Shown here piece after piece: positions 1-7,971 of a stretch of 38,021 bases of DNA. Position numbers and translations under genes: made by a program. The stretch spans positions 1-38,021 of the forward strand of contig UQGU01000023.1 in NCBI GenBank assembly GCA_900540635.1. The letters run 5' to 3'. Position 1 is the first letter of the stretch; each line of letters opens with the position of its first letter. The DNA comes from an uncultured Eubacteriales bacterium (lineage in GTDB: Bacteria > Bacillota > Clostridia > Oscillospirales > Oscillospiraceae). The notes beneath the pieces were generated by a model. The model did no database searches. It was not told the origin of the DNA and saw only the letters and a list, made by a program, of their open reading frames with translations.

Positions 1-216
1 CTTCCCCTCCGGGGAAGGGGGACCGCCGCAGCGGCGGTGCGTCGCGCAGCGAATCTAATCTTCTATAGCTGCCAGTGGCAGCTATACCATAAATTTATGG
101 AAGAGGGGCCTTACGGGAGAGAGTGGTAAGTAGATTGCGCGTTTTTCCTGCCGCTCTCGCCCATTACGCCCCTCCTCAGTCTCGCTAACGCGAGCCAGCT
201 CCCCCGCAGGGGAAGC
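1..216. repeat. Dispersed multi-hairpin element, copy 1 (left end may be cut by the window edge)
   Basis: Intergenic block with a hairpin at each end (CTTCCCC-tcc-GGGGAAG at the left, CCCC-gca-GGGG in the right-hand GCTCCCC/GGGGAAGC) and a structured middle. The middle holds a perfect 10-bp-arm palindrome at 64-86 (TATAGCTGCC / GGCAGCTATA), directly followed by CCATAAATTTATGG at 87-100. The right part carries CCCCTCCTCAGTC and GAGCCAGCT. Equivalent sequence recurs at 18103-18297 and 22874-23070. No protein-coding gene is supported here. Confidence 0.7.
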
Positions 217-220
217 TTTC

Positions 221-243
221 CGCCCCCTTCGGGGGCGATTTTT
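221..243 (+). terminator. Hairpin plus T-run just before the FliB-like gene
   Basis: CGCCCCC (221-227), loop TTC, GGGGGCG (231-237), then ATTTTTATG. It looks like an intrinsic terminator for transcription arriving from the left. It lies so close to the next ribosome site that it could also act as an attenuator. Confidence 0.5.
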
Positions 244-259
244 ATGAAAGGAAATGCCT

Positions 260-1240
260 ATGGAGCTTCGCAAGCCTGATTTTTATGATTCGTTCCACTG
301 TATCGCTGCTTGCTGCCCGGATAGCTGCTGCAAGGAGTGGGATGTGGCGGTAGATGCGGAGAAGGCTGCTCTCTACCGTGGGCTCCCCGGGGCGCTGGGG
401 GAGAAGCTGCGGGAATTCCTGCAGGATGAGGACGGGGATACCTACCTGACCCTGGACAATGGCCGCTGCCCTATGTGGCGCGCCGACGGCCTGTGCCGCA
501 TCCAGGCAGAGCTGGGGGAGCACGCCCTGTGCAATACCTGCCGGGATTTCCCAAGGCTGCGCCATGACTATGGCAGCTTTACGGAATTGGGTCTGGAGCT
601 CAGCTGCCCGGAGAGTGCGCGAATCCTTCTGAGCCGGGAGGGCTGGAACTGGGTCTCTCAGGGCAAGGCAGAGGAGAAGACGGACTATGATCAAAGGGAT
701 ATGGGCCTCCTGCTGAAAACCCGGCAGACGGCCATGGACCTGGTGACCGGGGTGGAAGAACCCCTCTCCGCCCTGCTGCTCTATACCTACCACGCCCAGG
801 CGATCCTGGACGGGGAGAAGGAAGCCCCCTTCGATCTGTCCGCCGCCATGGAGACTGCCGGGGACCTGGCAGGCCCGGGGGACAGGGAAGCCTTTCTCAA
901 GGTCTTCCGGGACCTGGAAATCCTGACGGAGCCCTGGCGCAAGCGCCTGGCGTCGCCCAGCCCCCGGCCCCTCCAAAAGGAGGACCGGGCGCTGCTCCGG
1001 TATCTCATCAGCCGCTACTGGCTCCAGGCCATTTCGGATTTTGACCTGGTGTGCCGGGGCAAGCTCATCGTCTCCCTGGCCCTCCTCTGCCGAATCCTGG
1101 GCGGCGATGCCGTTCAGACGGGCCAGCTGATGTCCAAGGAGATCGAAAACGACGCCGAAAACATAGACGCCCTCCTGGACGGCGCCTACACAACCCCCGG
1201 CCTGACAGATGCCAACCTGCTGGCACTGGCCCGGGAATAA
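260..1240 (+). CDS. FliB-like Cys-cluster protein (putative flagellin lysine-N-methylase family)
   Basis: The 326-residue product has the cysteine pattern of the FliB/YkgJ-type proteins that databases label flagellin lysine-N-methylase. Near the N-terminus there is CCPDSCCKEWDV, then CPMWRADGLC and ALCNTCRDFPR at about residues 70-100. Such clusters probably bind an iron-sulfur centre or metal, and lysine methylation is known only for FliB of enterobacteria. I chose ATG 260 (MELRKPDFYDSF) over ATG 254, because AAAGGA at 247-252 is 7 nt from the former and only 1 nt from the latter. The gene stands alone between two terminator-like hairpins, and no flagellar genes are in the window, so a role outside flagella is quite possible. 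Family membership is fairly sure, the substrate is not. Confidence 0.75.
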   Translation: MELRKPDFYDSFHCIAACCPDSCCKEWDVAVDAEKAALYRGLPGALGEKLREFLQDEDGDTYLTLDNGRCPMWRADGLCRIQAELGEHALCNTCRDFPRLRHDYGSFTELGLELSCPESARILLSREGWNWVSQGKAEEKTDYDQRDMGLLLKTRQTAMDLVTGVEEPLSALLLYTYHAQAILDGEKEAPFDLSAAMETAGDLAGPGDREAFLKVFRDLEILTEPWRKRLASPSPRPLQKEDRALLRYLISRYWLQAISDFDLVCRGKLIVSLALLCRILGGDAVQTGQLMSKEIENDAENIDALLDGAYTTPGLTDANLLALARE

Positions 1241-1257
1241 TACACCAACCCACCGAC

Positions 1258-1290
1258 GGGCCGCCTCGCTGAACGAGACGGCCTGTTTTT
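1258..1290 (+). terminator. Intrinsic terminator of the FliB-like gene
   Basis: GGCCGCCTCG (1259-1268), loop CTGAA, CGAGACGGCC (1274-1283), then TGTTTTT. The stem has one mismatch. It starts 18 nt after the stop codon. Confidence 0.85.
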
Positions 1291-1352
1291 ATGAAATGGA
1301 GGTAAAATTTTGCAGGATGTGAAATGAAAGAACAAAAATTTTCACAGATGAG

Positions 1353-1378
1353 AATATGTCCGACTTATTGGACATATT
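1353..1378. promoter_or_regulatory. Perfect inverted repeat upstream of the cas promoter (candidate operator)
   Basis: AATATGTCC (1353-1361) and GGACATATT (1370-1378) are perfect 9-bp arms with an 8-nt spacer. A further half-site, GACATAT, lies at 1423-1429, just upstream of the -35 element at 1432. The position suggests a transcription factor that controls cas expression. The factor is unknown. Confidence 0.5.
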
Positions 1379-1431
1379 GTGTGCGATAATATTTGCAGAA
1401 TAAATTCTCTGTGCGTTATTGCGACATATAG

Positions 1432-1460
1432 TTTACAAACAATGCACGATGTGATATTAT
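1432..1460 (+). promoter_or_regulatory. Sigma-A promoter of the cas operon
   Basis: TTTACA (1432-1437), 17-nt spacer, TATTAT (1455-1460). It predicts a transcript start near 1467, about 28 nt before the ATG of cas3 at 1495, which also argues against the upstream in-frame TTG at 1471 as the start. Confidence 0.75.
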
Positions 1461-1494
1461 CAACATAAAATTGACAAAGAAATGCGGTGAAATT

Positions 1495-3900
1495 ATGTAT
1501 CGTGCACATATTCGGGAAGACGGAGAGGAACAAACCGTTCGAGAACATTGCATAAACACTGCAGAATTCACTGCAAGTGCACTTGCAACCATTGGATTGG
1601 CGCAATGTGGGTGGATTGCCGGAGTGCTGCACGATGCTGGAAAGTGCAAGGATGAATTTGACGATTATTTGGTTGCTGCAGTAAAAGATGGAAATGTGAC
1701 GCGTGGAAGTGTCAATCATACTTTTGCAGGAGCACGTTTTTTGCTGGATCGATGGCACAGCGGTGAAGAGTTGGGGCTTTCTGAGGTAACAGCTGAACTA
1801 TTGGCTTTTGCGATAGGCAGTCACCATGGCCTGTTTGACTGCATAGATCCGGCACGAAATTCCGGTTTTTTTCACCGTCAGACGAAAGAAAAAATAGGAT
1901 ATGAAGCGTCAATTCATAATTTCCTGAAAGAATGTGTTGATATCAAGACGCTGGATGCGAGATTCCGGACTGCTGTACGGGAGATGGGGCCTACAATTGA
2001 GAAGATATCTTCCATATCTACACAGCCAGATGATGAATTGGCAGACCAGGAAACCGCCTTTTACATGGGATTGCTTGCACGGATGATTCTATCTGCAGTT
2101 ATTGAAGGAGACCGAAGAGACACTGCAACCTTTTTAAACGGCGATACATTTCCCCGATGGCCAGAGAATATGCGGGGAATCTGGTCAGACAGACTGAAAT
2201 TTCTTGAAGATCAACTGAATATGTTTCCGCACGAAAGAGCCATTGATGTGGCGAGAAAGGTAATTTCCGATACTTGCGCTGAATTCGCAGATAACCCCGG
2301 CGGAATTTACCGCCTTAATGTGCCAACCGGCGGCGGAAAAACGCTCGCCAGCTTGCGCTATGCTCTGACGCATGCTAAAAAATGGAACAAGGCTCGTGTT
2401 GTGTTTACGTCTCCACTGCTATCCATTCTGGATCAGAACGCGGCGGTGATTCGTCGCTATGTGGGTGACGACAGCTTGATCTTGGAGCATCATTCCAATC
2501 TGGCTGAGCCGGAGGATACTTCTGAACGACTGCGGGAGTTGGAACTGCTGACGGACACTTGGGAGTCACCTGTTATCATTACGACCCTGGTTCAATTACT
2601 GAATACGTGCTTTTTGGGAAGAACCAGTGCAATTCGGCGCTTCCATTCTCTCTGCAACAGTATTATTGTCATTGATGAAGTGCAGACGGTACCTGAAAAG
2701 CTGCTGACTTTATTTAATCTCGCGATGAATTTCCTTTCGAGAGTATGTGGCGCAACGATTGTTCTTTGCTCTGCAACTTATCCAGAACTTGAAAATGTGA
2801 CACATCCTTTATGCCAGATACCGATAGACATGGTTCCCTATGATAGAAAACTGTGGGAGGTATTTAAACGGACAGAAATTCAGAATGCGGGTCATATGCG
2901 CTTGGAAGAAATGCTGCAGATGATTTCAGACGTTTTGGAGGATTGCAGGAGCCTTTTGGTGGTCTGCAATACAAAAAACGAGGCGGCCTACCTCTTTTCT
3001 AATCTGAAAATTGACAACTGTGACTGCTTTCACCTTTCCGCAGCGATGTGTATAGAGCATCGGCGCGAAACACTGAAATTATTGCAGTCCGCATTGGATG
3101 GGCTACATGCAGGAACGGAACAAAGGGTTGTCTGTATCTCTACACAGGTCATAGAAGCTGGTGTTGATATCTCTTTTCAACAGGTGATACGTCTTTCGGC
3201 TGGCATGGATAGTATTGTTCAGGCAGCTGGGCGCTGCAATCGTCATGCTGAGCAAGAGAAGCCTGCATCTGTCCGAGTTGTGCGGTGTATAGATGAGAAA
3301 CTGCGCTGCCTGGAAGATATTGCTCGGGGCCAAATTGCAACAACCTCTCTATTTAATGCATTTGCTGACGATCCGCAACGGTTTGAAGGGGATTTATCTT
3401 CAAATCAAGCGATTGCATTTTATTATCATAAGCTCTATGGAGATATGAATTCAGAATTTCAGGATGATCAGGTGGACGGGCATGGCTCTGTTTATCAGCT
3501 TCTTGCTGACAATCCAAGGTATGCAGATGAAAATTGCCGGTGGACTCAGGACTATTACTTGCGACAGGCGTTTCGATTGGCGGGAGACCTGTTCCAAGTG
3601 TTTGATGAAAATACAGTGGAACTGGTAGTCCCCTATGGAAAGGGCAGAATACTGCAGCAAGCGATCCTTGCAGCGTCCCAAATGTATGGGCAAAAGGATT
3701 GGAAATCCATCCACGAATGGATTCAACAAGCAAAGGGGTATTCCATTTCTGTTTATGGGTATCAGTTCGAGAAGCTTCAGAAACTTGGAGCGGTAACATC
3801 CTTGTTCGATGGGGAAGTATTCCTTTTGTCTGACGGCTTTTATGACAACCATTTCGGATTTTCTATTGCAAATGGAATATCCGGCTTTCAGGAGGTGTAG
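1495..3900 (+). CDS. cas3: CRISPR-associated nuclease/helicase Cas3 (type I-C)
   Basis: Cas3 is recruited by Cascade to degrade target DNA, unwinding it 3'-5' and cutting single strands. The 801-residue protein begins with an HD nuclease domain: H18, the HD pair H46-D47 (VLHDAGK) and H110-H111 (SHHG). A superfamily 2 helicase follows, with Walker A GGGKT at K282, a DEVQ box at 394-397, STQVIEAGVD, and motif VI QAAGRCNRH from Q576. The start is ATG 1495 (MYRAHIREDG), preceded by GGTGA at 1486-1490. The in-frame TTG at 1471 would add 8 residues but sits almost on the predicted transcript start. It is first in a tight cas operon, with cas5c starting 3 nt after its stop. The gene is clearly more AT-rich than cas4-cas1-cas2 downstream. 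Confidence 0.96.
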   Translation: MYRAHIREDGEEQTVREHCINTAEFTASALATIGLAQCGWIAGVLHDAGKCKDEFDDYLVAAVKDGNVTRGSVNHTFAGARFLLDRWHSGEELGLSEVTAELLAFAIGSHHGLFDCIDPARNSGFFHRQTKEKIGYEASIHNFLKECVDIKTLDARFRTAVREMGPTIEKISSISTQPDDELADQETAFYMGLLARMILSAVIEGDRRDTATFLNGDTFPRWPENMRGIWSDRLKFLEDQLNMFPHERAIDVARKVISDTCAEFADNPGGIYRLNVPTGGGKTLASLRYALTHAKKWNKARVVFTSPLLSILDQNAAVIRRYVGDDSLILEHHSNLAEPEDTSERLRELELLTDTWESPVIITTLVQLLNTCFLGRTSAIRRFHSLCNSIIVIDEVQTVPEKLLTLFNLAMNFLSRVCGATIVLCSATYPELENVTHPLCQIPIDMVPYDRKLWEVFKRTEIQNAGHMRLEEMLQMISDVLEDCRSLLVVCNTKNEAAYLFSNLKIDNCDCFHLSAAMCIEHRRETLKLLQSALDGLHAGTEQRVVCISTQVIEAGVDISFQQVIRLSAGMDSIVQAAGRCNRHAEQEKPASVRVVRCIDEKLRCLEDIARGQIATTSLFNAFADDPQRFEGDLSSNQAIAFYYHKLYGDMNSEFQDDQVDGHGSVYQLLADNPRYADENCRWTQDYYLRQAFRLAGDLFQVFDENTVELVVPYGKGRILQQAILAASQMYGQKDWKSIHEWIQQAKGYSISVYGYQFEKLQKLGAVTSLFDGEVFLLSDGFYDNHFGFSIANGISGFQEV

Positions 3901-3903
3901 ATT

Positions 3904-4635
3904 TTGAAAACAAAACATTCAAACATTGTAGAATTTGAGGTGACAGGTGACTATGGCCTGTTCTCAGACCCAATTCTACGGATTGGCGGAGAAAAGTGCA
4001 GTTATCAAATTCCAACCTATGAGGCATTGAAGGGCATACTGTCATCTGTGTACTGGAAACCAACTTTCATTTGGCGAATTATGGATGTTCGAATTATGAA
4101 TCCTATTCAAACCGAGGTCAAAGGAATTCGTCCAATTAAGTACAGCGGCGGCAATGATCTGGCTTTTTATACTTATCTGAAGAACTGCCGCTATCAGGTT
4201 CGCGCATGCTTTGACTGGAATGATAATCGCCTTGATTTGGTTTCGGATAGAAATGAAAATAAGCATCATCAAATTGCCCAGCGGATGATTGAAAAGGGCG
4301 GCAGAAGAGATATTTTTCTGGGAACCCGAGAATGCCAAGGGTATGTGGAACCATGCGAATTTGGAAGTGGAACAGGGGCCTATGACAGCTTGCCGGAATT
4401 GAGTTTCGGCCTGATGTACCATGGAATTACCTACCCGGATGAGGCATACTCAGCGGAAACGCAAGGGCAGATGACTGCACGGTTTTGGAAACCTGTGATG
4501 AAAAATGGTGTCATTCATTTTTTGCAGCCGGAGGAATGTCCTTACCAAAAGCCGCTGCGCAGTATGGGAATGAAGCCATTTTCATTTGAACTGAATAACT
4601 TTTCCGGCTTGCGGGAATTCGGGGAGGTGGACTGA
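3904..4635 (+). CDS. cas5c: Cas5c (Cas5d) pre-crRNA endonuclease and Cascade subunit
   Basis: In type I-C systems Cas5 takes over the role of Cas6: it cuts the repeat RNA, stays on the 5' handle and belongs to Cascade. The 243-residue product has the family's N-terminus (FEVTGDYGLFSDP, GGEKCSYQIPTYEALKG) and the stretch RRDIFLGTRECQGYVEPCEF. By position, Y50 (SVYWKPT) and K120-H121 (NENKHH) correspond to the catalytic Tyr/Lys/His triad described for Bacillus halodurans Cas5d, so the enzyme should be active. The start is TTG at 3904, supported by GGAGGTG at 3891-3897 and by the length of the N-terminus. No better ATG is near. The stop touches the cas8c ATG (TGAATG). Confidence 0.95.
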   Translation: MKTKHSNIVEFEVTGDYGLFSDPILRIGGEKCSYQIPTYEALKGILSSVYWKPTFIWRIMDVRIMNPIQTEVKGIRPIKYSGGNDLAFYTYLKNCRYQVRACFDWNDNRLDLVSDRNENKHHQIAQRMIEKGGRRDIFLGTRECQGYVEPCEFGSGTGAYDSLPELSFGLMYHGITYPDEAYSAETQGQMTARFWKPVMKNGVIHFLQPEECPYQKPLRSMGMKPFSFELNNFSGLREFGEVD

Positions 4636-6444
4636 ATGGGGCTGATGAAGCAGGCCTATGATACATACTGCACCTTAGAGGCAAAATATTGTGGGGTTTA
4701 TGGCTTGGAAAAAGAGCCGCTGGTTCCTGTATCTCACCAAATTGCAAAGGCTGAAATTGAGATCACGCTGAACGCAGATGGACAGCTCTTGGATGCCCGA
4801 CAGGTTGGAAAAGATGAGGCTGCGATCATCATGCCGGTTACGGAAGCGTCTGCCGGTCGTACGGGAGATACCTCTTGCGCCCATCCTTTGTGTGATCAAA
4901 TTCGATTCTTATCACCGCAGTATCCACAAAAGTACGAAGCGTATTTGACACAGCTGCATAAATGGGAAAATTCTCCCTACGGTCATCCAAAGCTGCACGC
5001 GGTTGCACGTTATGTGGAAAAAGGGACAATTTTGGAGGATATGGAACGCCTTGGAATTTTCACTCGTGACAAAGACGGATTGGCTCCCCAAAAAGGGAAA
5101 CAAGTGGTTTGCTGGCGAGTAGATTCCGGAAAGATTGATGAAGTTACTGCATGCTGGAAGGATCGGACTTTATTTCGTTCATTTATCGACTATTATGCCT
5201 CTACAAAGCAGGAGAAGCCGGTATTTTGCATGGTATCCGGAGAATATACGCTGCCGGCGAGCCAGCACCCCAAGAAGATAATCAATATCAACGGGTGCGC
5301 AAATGCGAAGCTTGTATCAGCGAATGACAGCACAGGATTTACCTACCGTGGTCGATTTACGAATGAGCGCCAGGCAATGACTATGGGCTATGCGGCTTCG
5401 CAAAAAATCCACAGTGCGCTCCACTGGCTGGCAGCAAACCAGGGTGTTTCCATAGGTGGAAGGACGTTTCTGTGCTGGAATCCCAAAGGAATTACATTGC
5501 CAAAGCCGCATACAGCCCTTTTGCAAAAAAGCAAGGAGAAGCAGATCAAATATTCCGATTACCATAAAGCACTGTCCGAGACATTGCGTGGATGGAGGAC
5601 AACCATTCCAGAGAATACAGATGCAGTTGTTGCTTCCTTTGACGCAGCAACCTCTGGACGATTATCCCTGACATACTACAGTGAACTGCTGGCAGGCGAC
5701 TTTCTGGAACGGCTTTATAACTGGGATTTGGTATGCTGTTGGGAGCATTTCCCGTTTGGAATCCAGTCTCCTTCCCTATATCAGATCGCAAACTGTGCCT
5801 ATGGAACCCAACGCGGTTCAAATGGCCAGGCCAAATTGGAGACGGATGATCGTATACTCTGTCAGCAGGTGCAGCGCCTGTTCACCTGCCGTGTGGATAA
5901 AGGAAAGATCCCGGCGGATATTGTGCGGACACTTATTGCCAAAGCCTCTAATCTTCAAATTTTGGAACGGAATGTCCGGGAAGATGTTCTTTCCACTGCT
6001 TGCGCAGTGATTCGAAAATATCATTTTGATTGGTACAAGGAGGAATTAAAAATGGCGCTTGAACCAGAGAAAAAGGATGTCAGTTACCAGTACGGACGTT
6101 TACTTGCAGTATTTGAAAAAATAGAGCGAGATACTTATGGGCCGGACGAAACGCGGGAACCAAATGCGATTCGTATGCAGTCTGTCTTTTCCAAACGCCC
6201 GCAATATGCCAGCAGAATTCTTTGGGAGCAACTGAAAAAAGCGTATTATCCCAAGCTTAAACCGGGCGCAAGAATACGCTACGATCGGCTGATAGGTGAA
6301 ATTGTGGCGCAAATCTCTGATTGTTCCCAGGGAACCCGGGAGGAAGCGCTTAAGGATACCTATTTTATCGGATATTACTTGCAGCGCAGCGCTTTGTATA
6401 CATCTCAAAATAACACTGAAAACAAACAGGAGGAAGAGGTATGA
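4636..6444 (+). CDS. cas8c: Cas8c (Csd1), Cascade large subunit of type I-C
   Basis: Cas8c recognises the PAM and helps unwind target DNA within the type I-C Cascade. The 602-residue length is normal for the family. The N-terminus (LVPVSHQIAKAEIEITLNADGQLLDA) and the central GCANAKLVSANDSTGFTYRG region are typical Csd1 sequence. The ribosome site GGGGAGGTGG (4621-4630) lies 5 nt before the ATG. The 3' quarter contains a strong internal ribosome site and in-frame ATG (see 6052-6444) that should yield the small subunit Cas11c separately. The gene overlaps cas7c by 4 nt (ATGA), which suggests translational coupling. Confidence 0.95.
   Translation: MGLMKQAYDTYCTLEAKYCGVYGLEKEPLVPVSHQIAKAEIEITLNADGQLLDARQVGKDEAAIIMPVTEASAGRTGDTSCAHPLCDQIRFLSPQYPQKYEAYLTQLHKWENSPYGHPKLHAVARYVEKGTILEDMERLGIFTRDKDGLAPQKGKQVVCWRVDSGKIDEVTACWKDRTLFRSFIDYYASTKQEKPVFCMVSGEYTLPASQHPKKIININGCANAKLVSANDSTGFTYRGRFTNERQAMTMGYAASQKIHSALHWLAANQGVSIGGRTFLCWNPKGITLPKPHTALLQKSKEKQIKYSDYHKALSETLRGWRTTIPENTDAVVASFDAATSGRLSLTYYSELLAGDFLERLYNWDLVCCWEHFPFGIQSPSLYQIANCAYGTQRGSNGQAKLETDDRILCQQVQRLFTCRVDKGKIPADIVRTLIAKASNLQILERNVREDVLSTACAVIRKYHFDWYKEELKMALEPEKKDVSYQYGRLLAVFEKIERDTYGPDETREPNAIRMQSVFSKRPQYASRILWEQLKKAYYPKLKPGARIRYDRLIGEIVAQISDCSQGTREEALKDTYFIGYYLQRSALYTSQNNTENKQEEEV
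6052..6444 (+). CDS. cas11c: Cas11c small subunit, internal in-frame translation product of cas8c
   Basis: Type I-C Cascade needs a small subunit along its belly. In characterised I-C systems it has no gene of its own and is made from an internal start in the 3' part of cas8c. Here AAGGAGG (6037-6043) precedes ATG 6052 by 8 nt, and 6052 is exactly 472 codons into cas8c. The predicted product is 130 residues (MALEPEKKDVSYQYGRLLAV...), largely helical by eye, with the same stop as cas8c. The consensus-quality ribosome site inside a coding region is direct sequence evidence. That it is used is inferred from the family. Confidence 0.82.
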   Translation: MALEPEKKDVSYQYGRLLAVFEKIERDTYGPDETREPNAIRMQSVFSKRPQYASRILWEQLKKAYYPKLKPGARIRYDRLIGEIVAQISDCSQGTREEALKDTYFIGYYLQRSALYTSQNNTENKQEEEV

Positions 6445-7319
6445 GCATCCTTAAGAACAAAATTGATTTTGTAGCACTGATTTCTGTAACACGGGCAAAC
6501 GGTAATGGTGACCCGCTGAATGGCAACCGCCCCCGCACAGACTTGGATGGTTTTGGAGAGATTTCCGATGTATGTATCAAGAGAAAAATCCGCAATCGTA
6601 TGCAGGATTTGGGACAGCCTATTTTTGTACAGTCCCAGGATCGGTGCAGCGATGGCTTTGGAAGCCTGAGCAAGCGTGCGGACGCTGTAATGAAGGGAAT
6701 AAAGAATCCGGATGAATATGCAAAAATTGCTTGCGAAAAATGGATGGATGTTCGAAGCTTTGGCCAGGTCTTTGCTTTCTCGTCTGGCAAAAAGGGAAAA
6801 GGCGGAAAAGAGGAAAAGGACGAAAAGGGTGTATCCGTTGGTGTCCGGGGGCCAGTATCCATACACCAGGCAACCAGTGTTTCTGCGGTTGAGATTGAGT
6901 CGATCCAAATTACAAAGAGCGTAAACGGCGATGATACAGATGGTGGCCGCGCATCAGATACCATGGGAATGAAACACTTTGTTCGATTTGGCTTGTATGA
7001 GCTGAAAGGCTCCATCAATGTCCAACTGGCCGAAAAAACAGGCTTCACCGAGGAAGACGCGGAAATTGTCAAGGAATGCCTGCGGACGCTGTTTGTCAAT
7101 GATGCCTCCTCCGCCAGACCGGACGGCTCTATGGAGGTCGTAAAGCTCTTCTGGTGGAAGCACAATTGCAAGGATGGGCAGTATTCTTCCGCGAAGGTGC
7201 ATCGCTCTGTGAAAGTGACGCAGAAGGATGCAGAGGCTATCCCGTCCTCTGCAGAAGACTATACCATTTCTTTGGAACCATTGCCTGGCTTAGACCCTGA
7301 AATTATCGATGGCGTATAA
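6441..7319 (+). CDS. cas7c: Cas7c (Csd2), Cascade backbone subunit
   Basis: Cas7 polymerises along the crRNA spacer and forms the backbone of the complex. The 292-residue product opens with NKIDFVALISVTRANGNGDPLNGNRPR, the family signature for the RRM-like fold, and contains GVRGPVSIHQATSVSAVEIESIQIT. A lysine-rich loop (SGKKGKGGKEEKDEK, about residues 114-128) probably contacts nucleic acid. It starts inside the cas8c stop (ATGA) with AGGAGGAAGAGG just upstream. Its last 11 nt overlap cas4. The base composition is close to cas3-cas5c-cas8c and unlike cas4. Confidence 0.95.
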   Translation: MSILKNKIDFVALISVTRANGNGDPLNGNRPRTDLDGFGEISDVCIKRKIRNRMQDLGQPIFVQSQDRCSDGFGSLSKRADAVMKGIKNPDEYAKIACEKWMDVRSFGQVFAFSSGKKGKGGKEEKDEKGVSVGVRGPVSIHQATSVSAVEIESIQITKSVNGDDTDGGRASDTMGMKHFVRFGLYELKGSINVQLAEKTGFTEEDAEIVKECLRTLFVNDASSARPDGSMEVVKLFWWKHNCKDGQYSSAKVHRSVKVTQKDAEAIPSSAEDYTISLEPLPGLDPEIIDGV

Positions 7320-7971
7320 CGAGGAGGATTTCTTACAACTATCCGGCTTGCAGCATTTTCGCTTTTGCAGGCGGAGATGGGCCCTCATCCACATCGAGCA
7401 CCAGTGGGCAGAGAACTACCGCACCACGGATGGGGCGATCTTTCATGAAAACGCCCACAATACCGCGTTCCAGGAGAGCCGGGGAGATCTGGTGATCACC
7501 CGGGGGGTCAGCGTGTTCTCTGCTCGCCTGGGGGTCTCCGGCCAGTGCGATGTGCTGGAATATCGCCGGGGAAGCACCGGCGTCCCGCTTTCCGGAAGGG
7601 AGGGGCTGTGGCAGCCCTATCCCGTGGAATACAAGCGGGGCCAGCCCCGGGAGGATACCGGCGATGCGCTCCAGCTCTGCGGACAGGCCATGTGCCTGGA
7701 GGATATGCTGTGCTGCGATATCCCGGAAGGGGCGCTTTATTATGGGGAGACCCGGCACAGACAGAAGGTGGCCTTTACGCCGGAGCTGCGGGCACAGGTG
7801 GAAGATCTGCTGGGACAGATGCACGATCTCTATAAGCGGGGCTACACACCGAAGGTGAAACCCACGAAATCCTGCAATGCCTGCTCCCTGAAGGAGCTGT
7901 GTCTGCCAAAGCTGATGAAAAGCCGCTCTGTGTCCGACTATCTGAGAGCCGCAATGGAGGAGATGCCATGA
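7309..7971 (+). CDS. cas4: Cas4 RecB-like nuclease
   Basis: Cas4 trims prespacers and helps choose PAM-proximal ends during adaptation. The 220-residue protein has the Fe-S cluster cysteines C20 (FRFCRRRW) and C189, C192, C198 (SCNACSLKELC). It also has the RecB-type nuclease residues in GQCDVLEYRR and PVEYKRG. It begins within the last 11 nt of cas7c without a strong ribosome site of its own, so coupled translation is likely. From about 7350 onward the DNA becomes markedly richer in G and C than the preceding cas genes. The ATGA overlap with cas1 follows. Confidence 0.95.
   Translation: MAYNEEDFLQLSGLQHFRFCRRRWALIHIEHQWAENYRTTDGAIFHENAHNTAFQESRGDLVITRGVSVFSARLGVSGQCDVLEYRRGSTGVPLSGREGLWQPYPVEYKRGQPREDTGDALQLCGQAMCLEDMLCCDIPEGALYYGETRHRQKVAFTPELRAQVEDLLGQMHDLYKRGYTPKVKPTKSCNACSLKELCLPKLMKSRSVSDYLRAAMEEMP

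Noticed and set aside
1..253. A small gene or tRNA in the left-hand intergenic region
   Set aside because: Open frames here are short, lack ribosome sites and cover the palindromic element. No cloverleaf with a CCA-type acceptor was found.
1471..1494. In-frame TTG as an alternative cas3 start
   Set aside because: It lies only about 4 nt after the predicted transcript start and has no ribosome site. ATG 1495 has GGTGA upstream and the N-terminus expected for the family.
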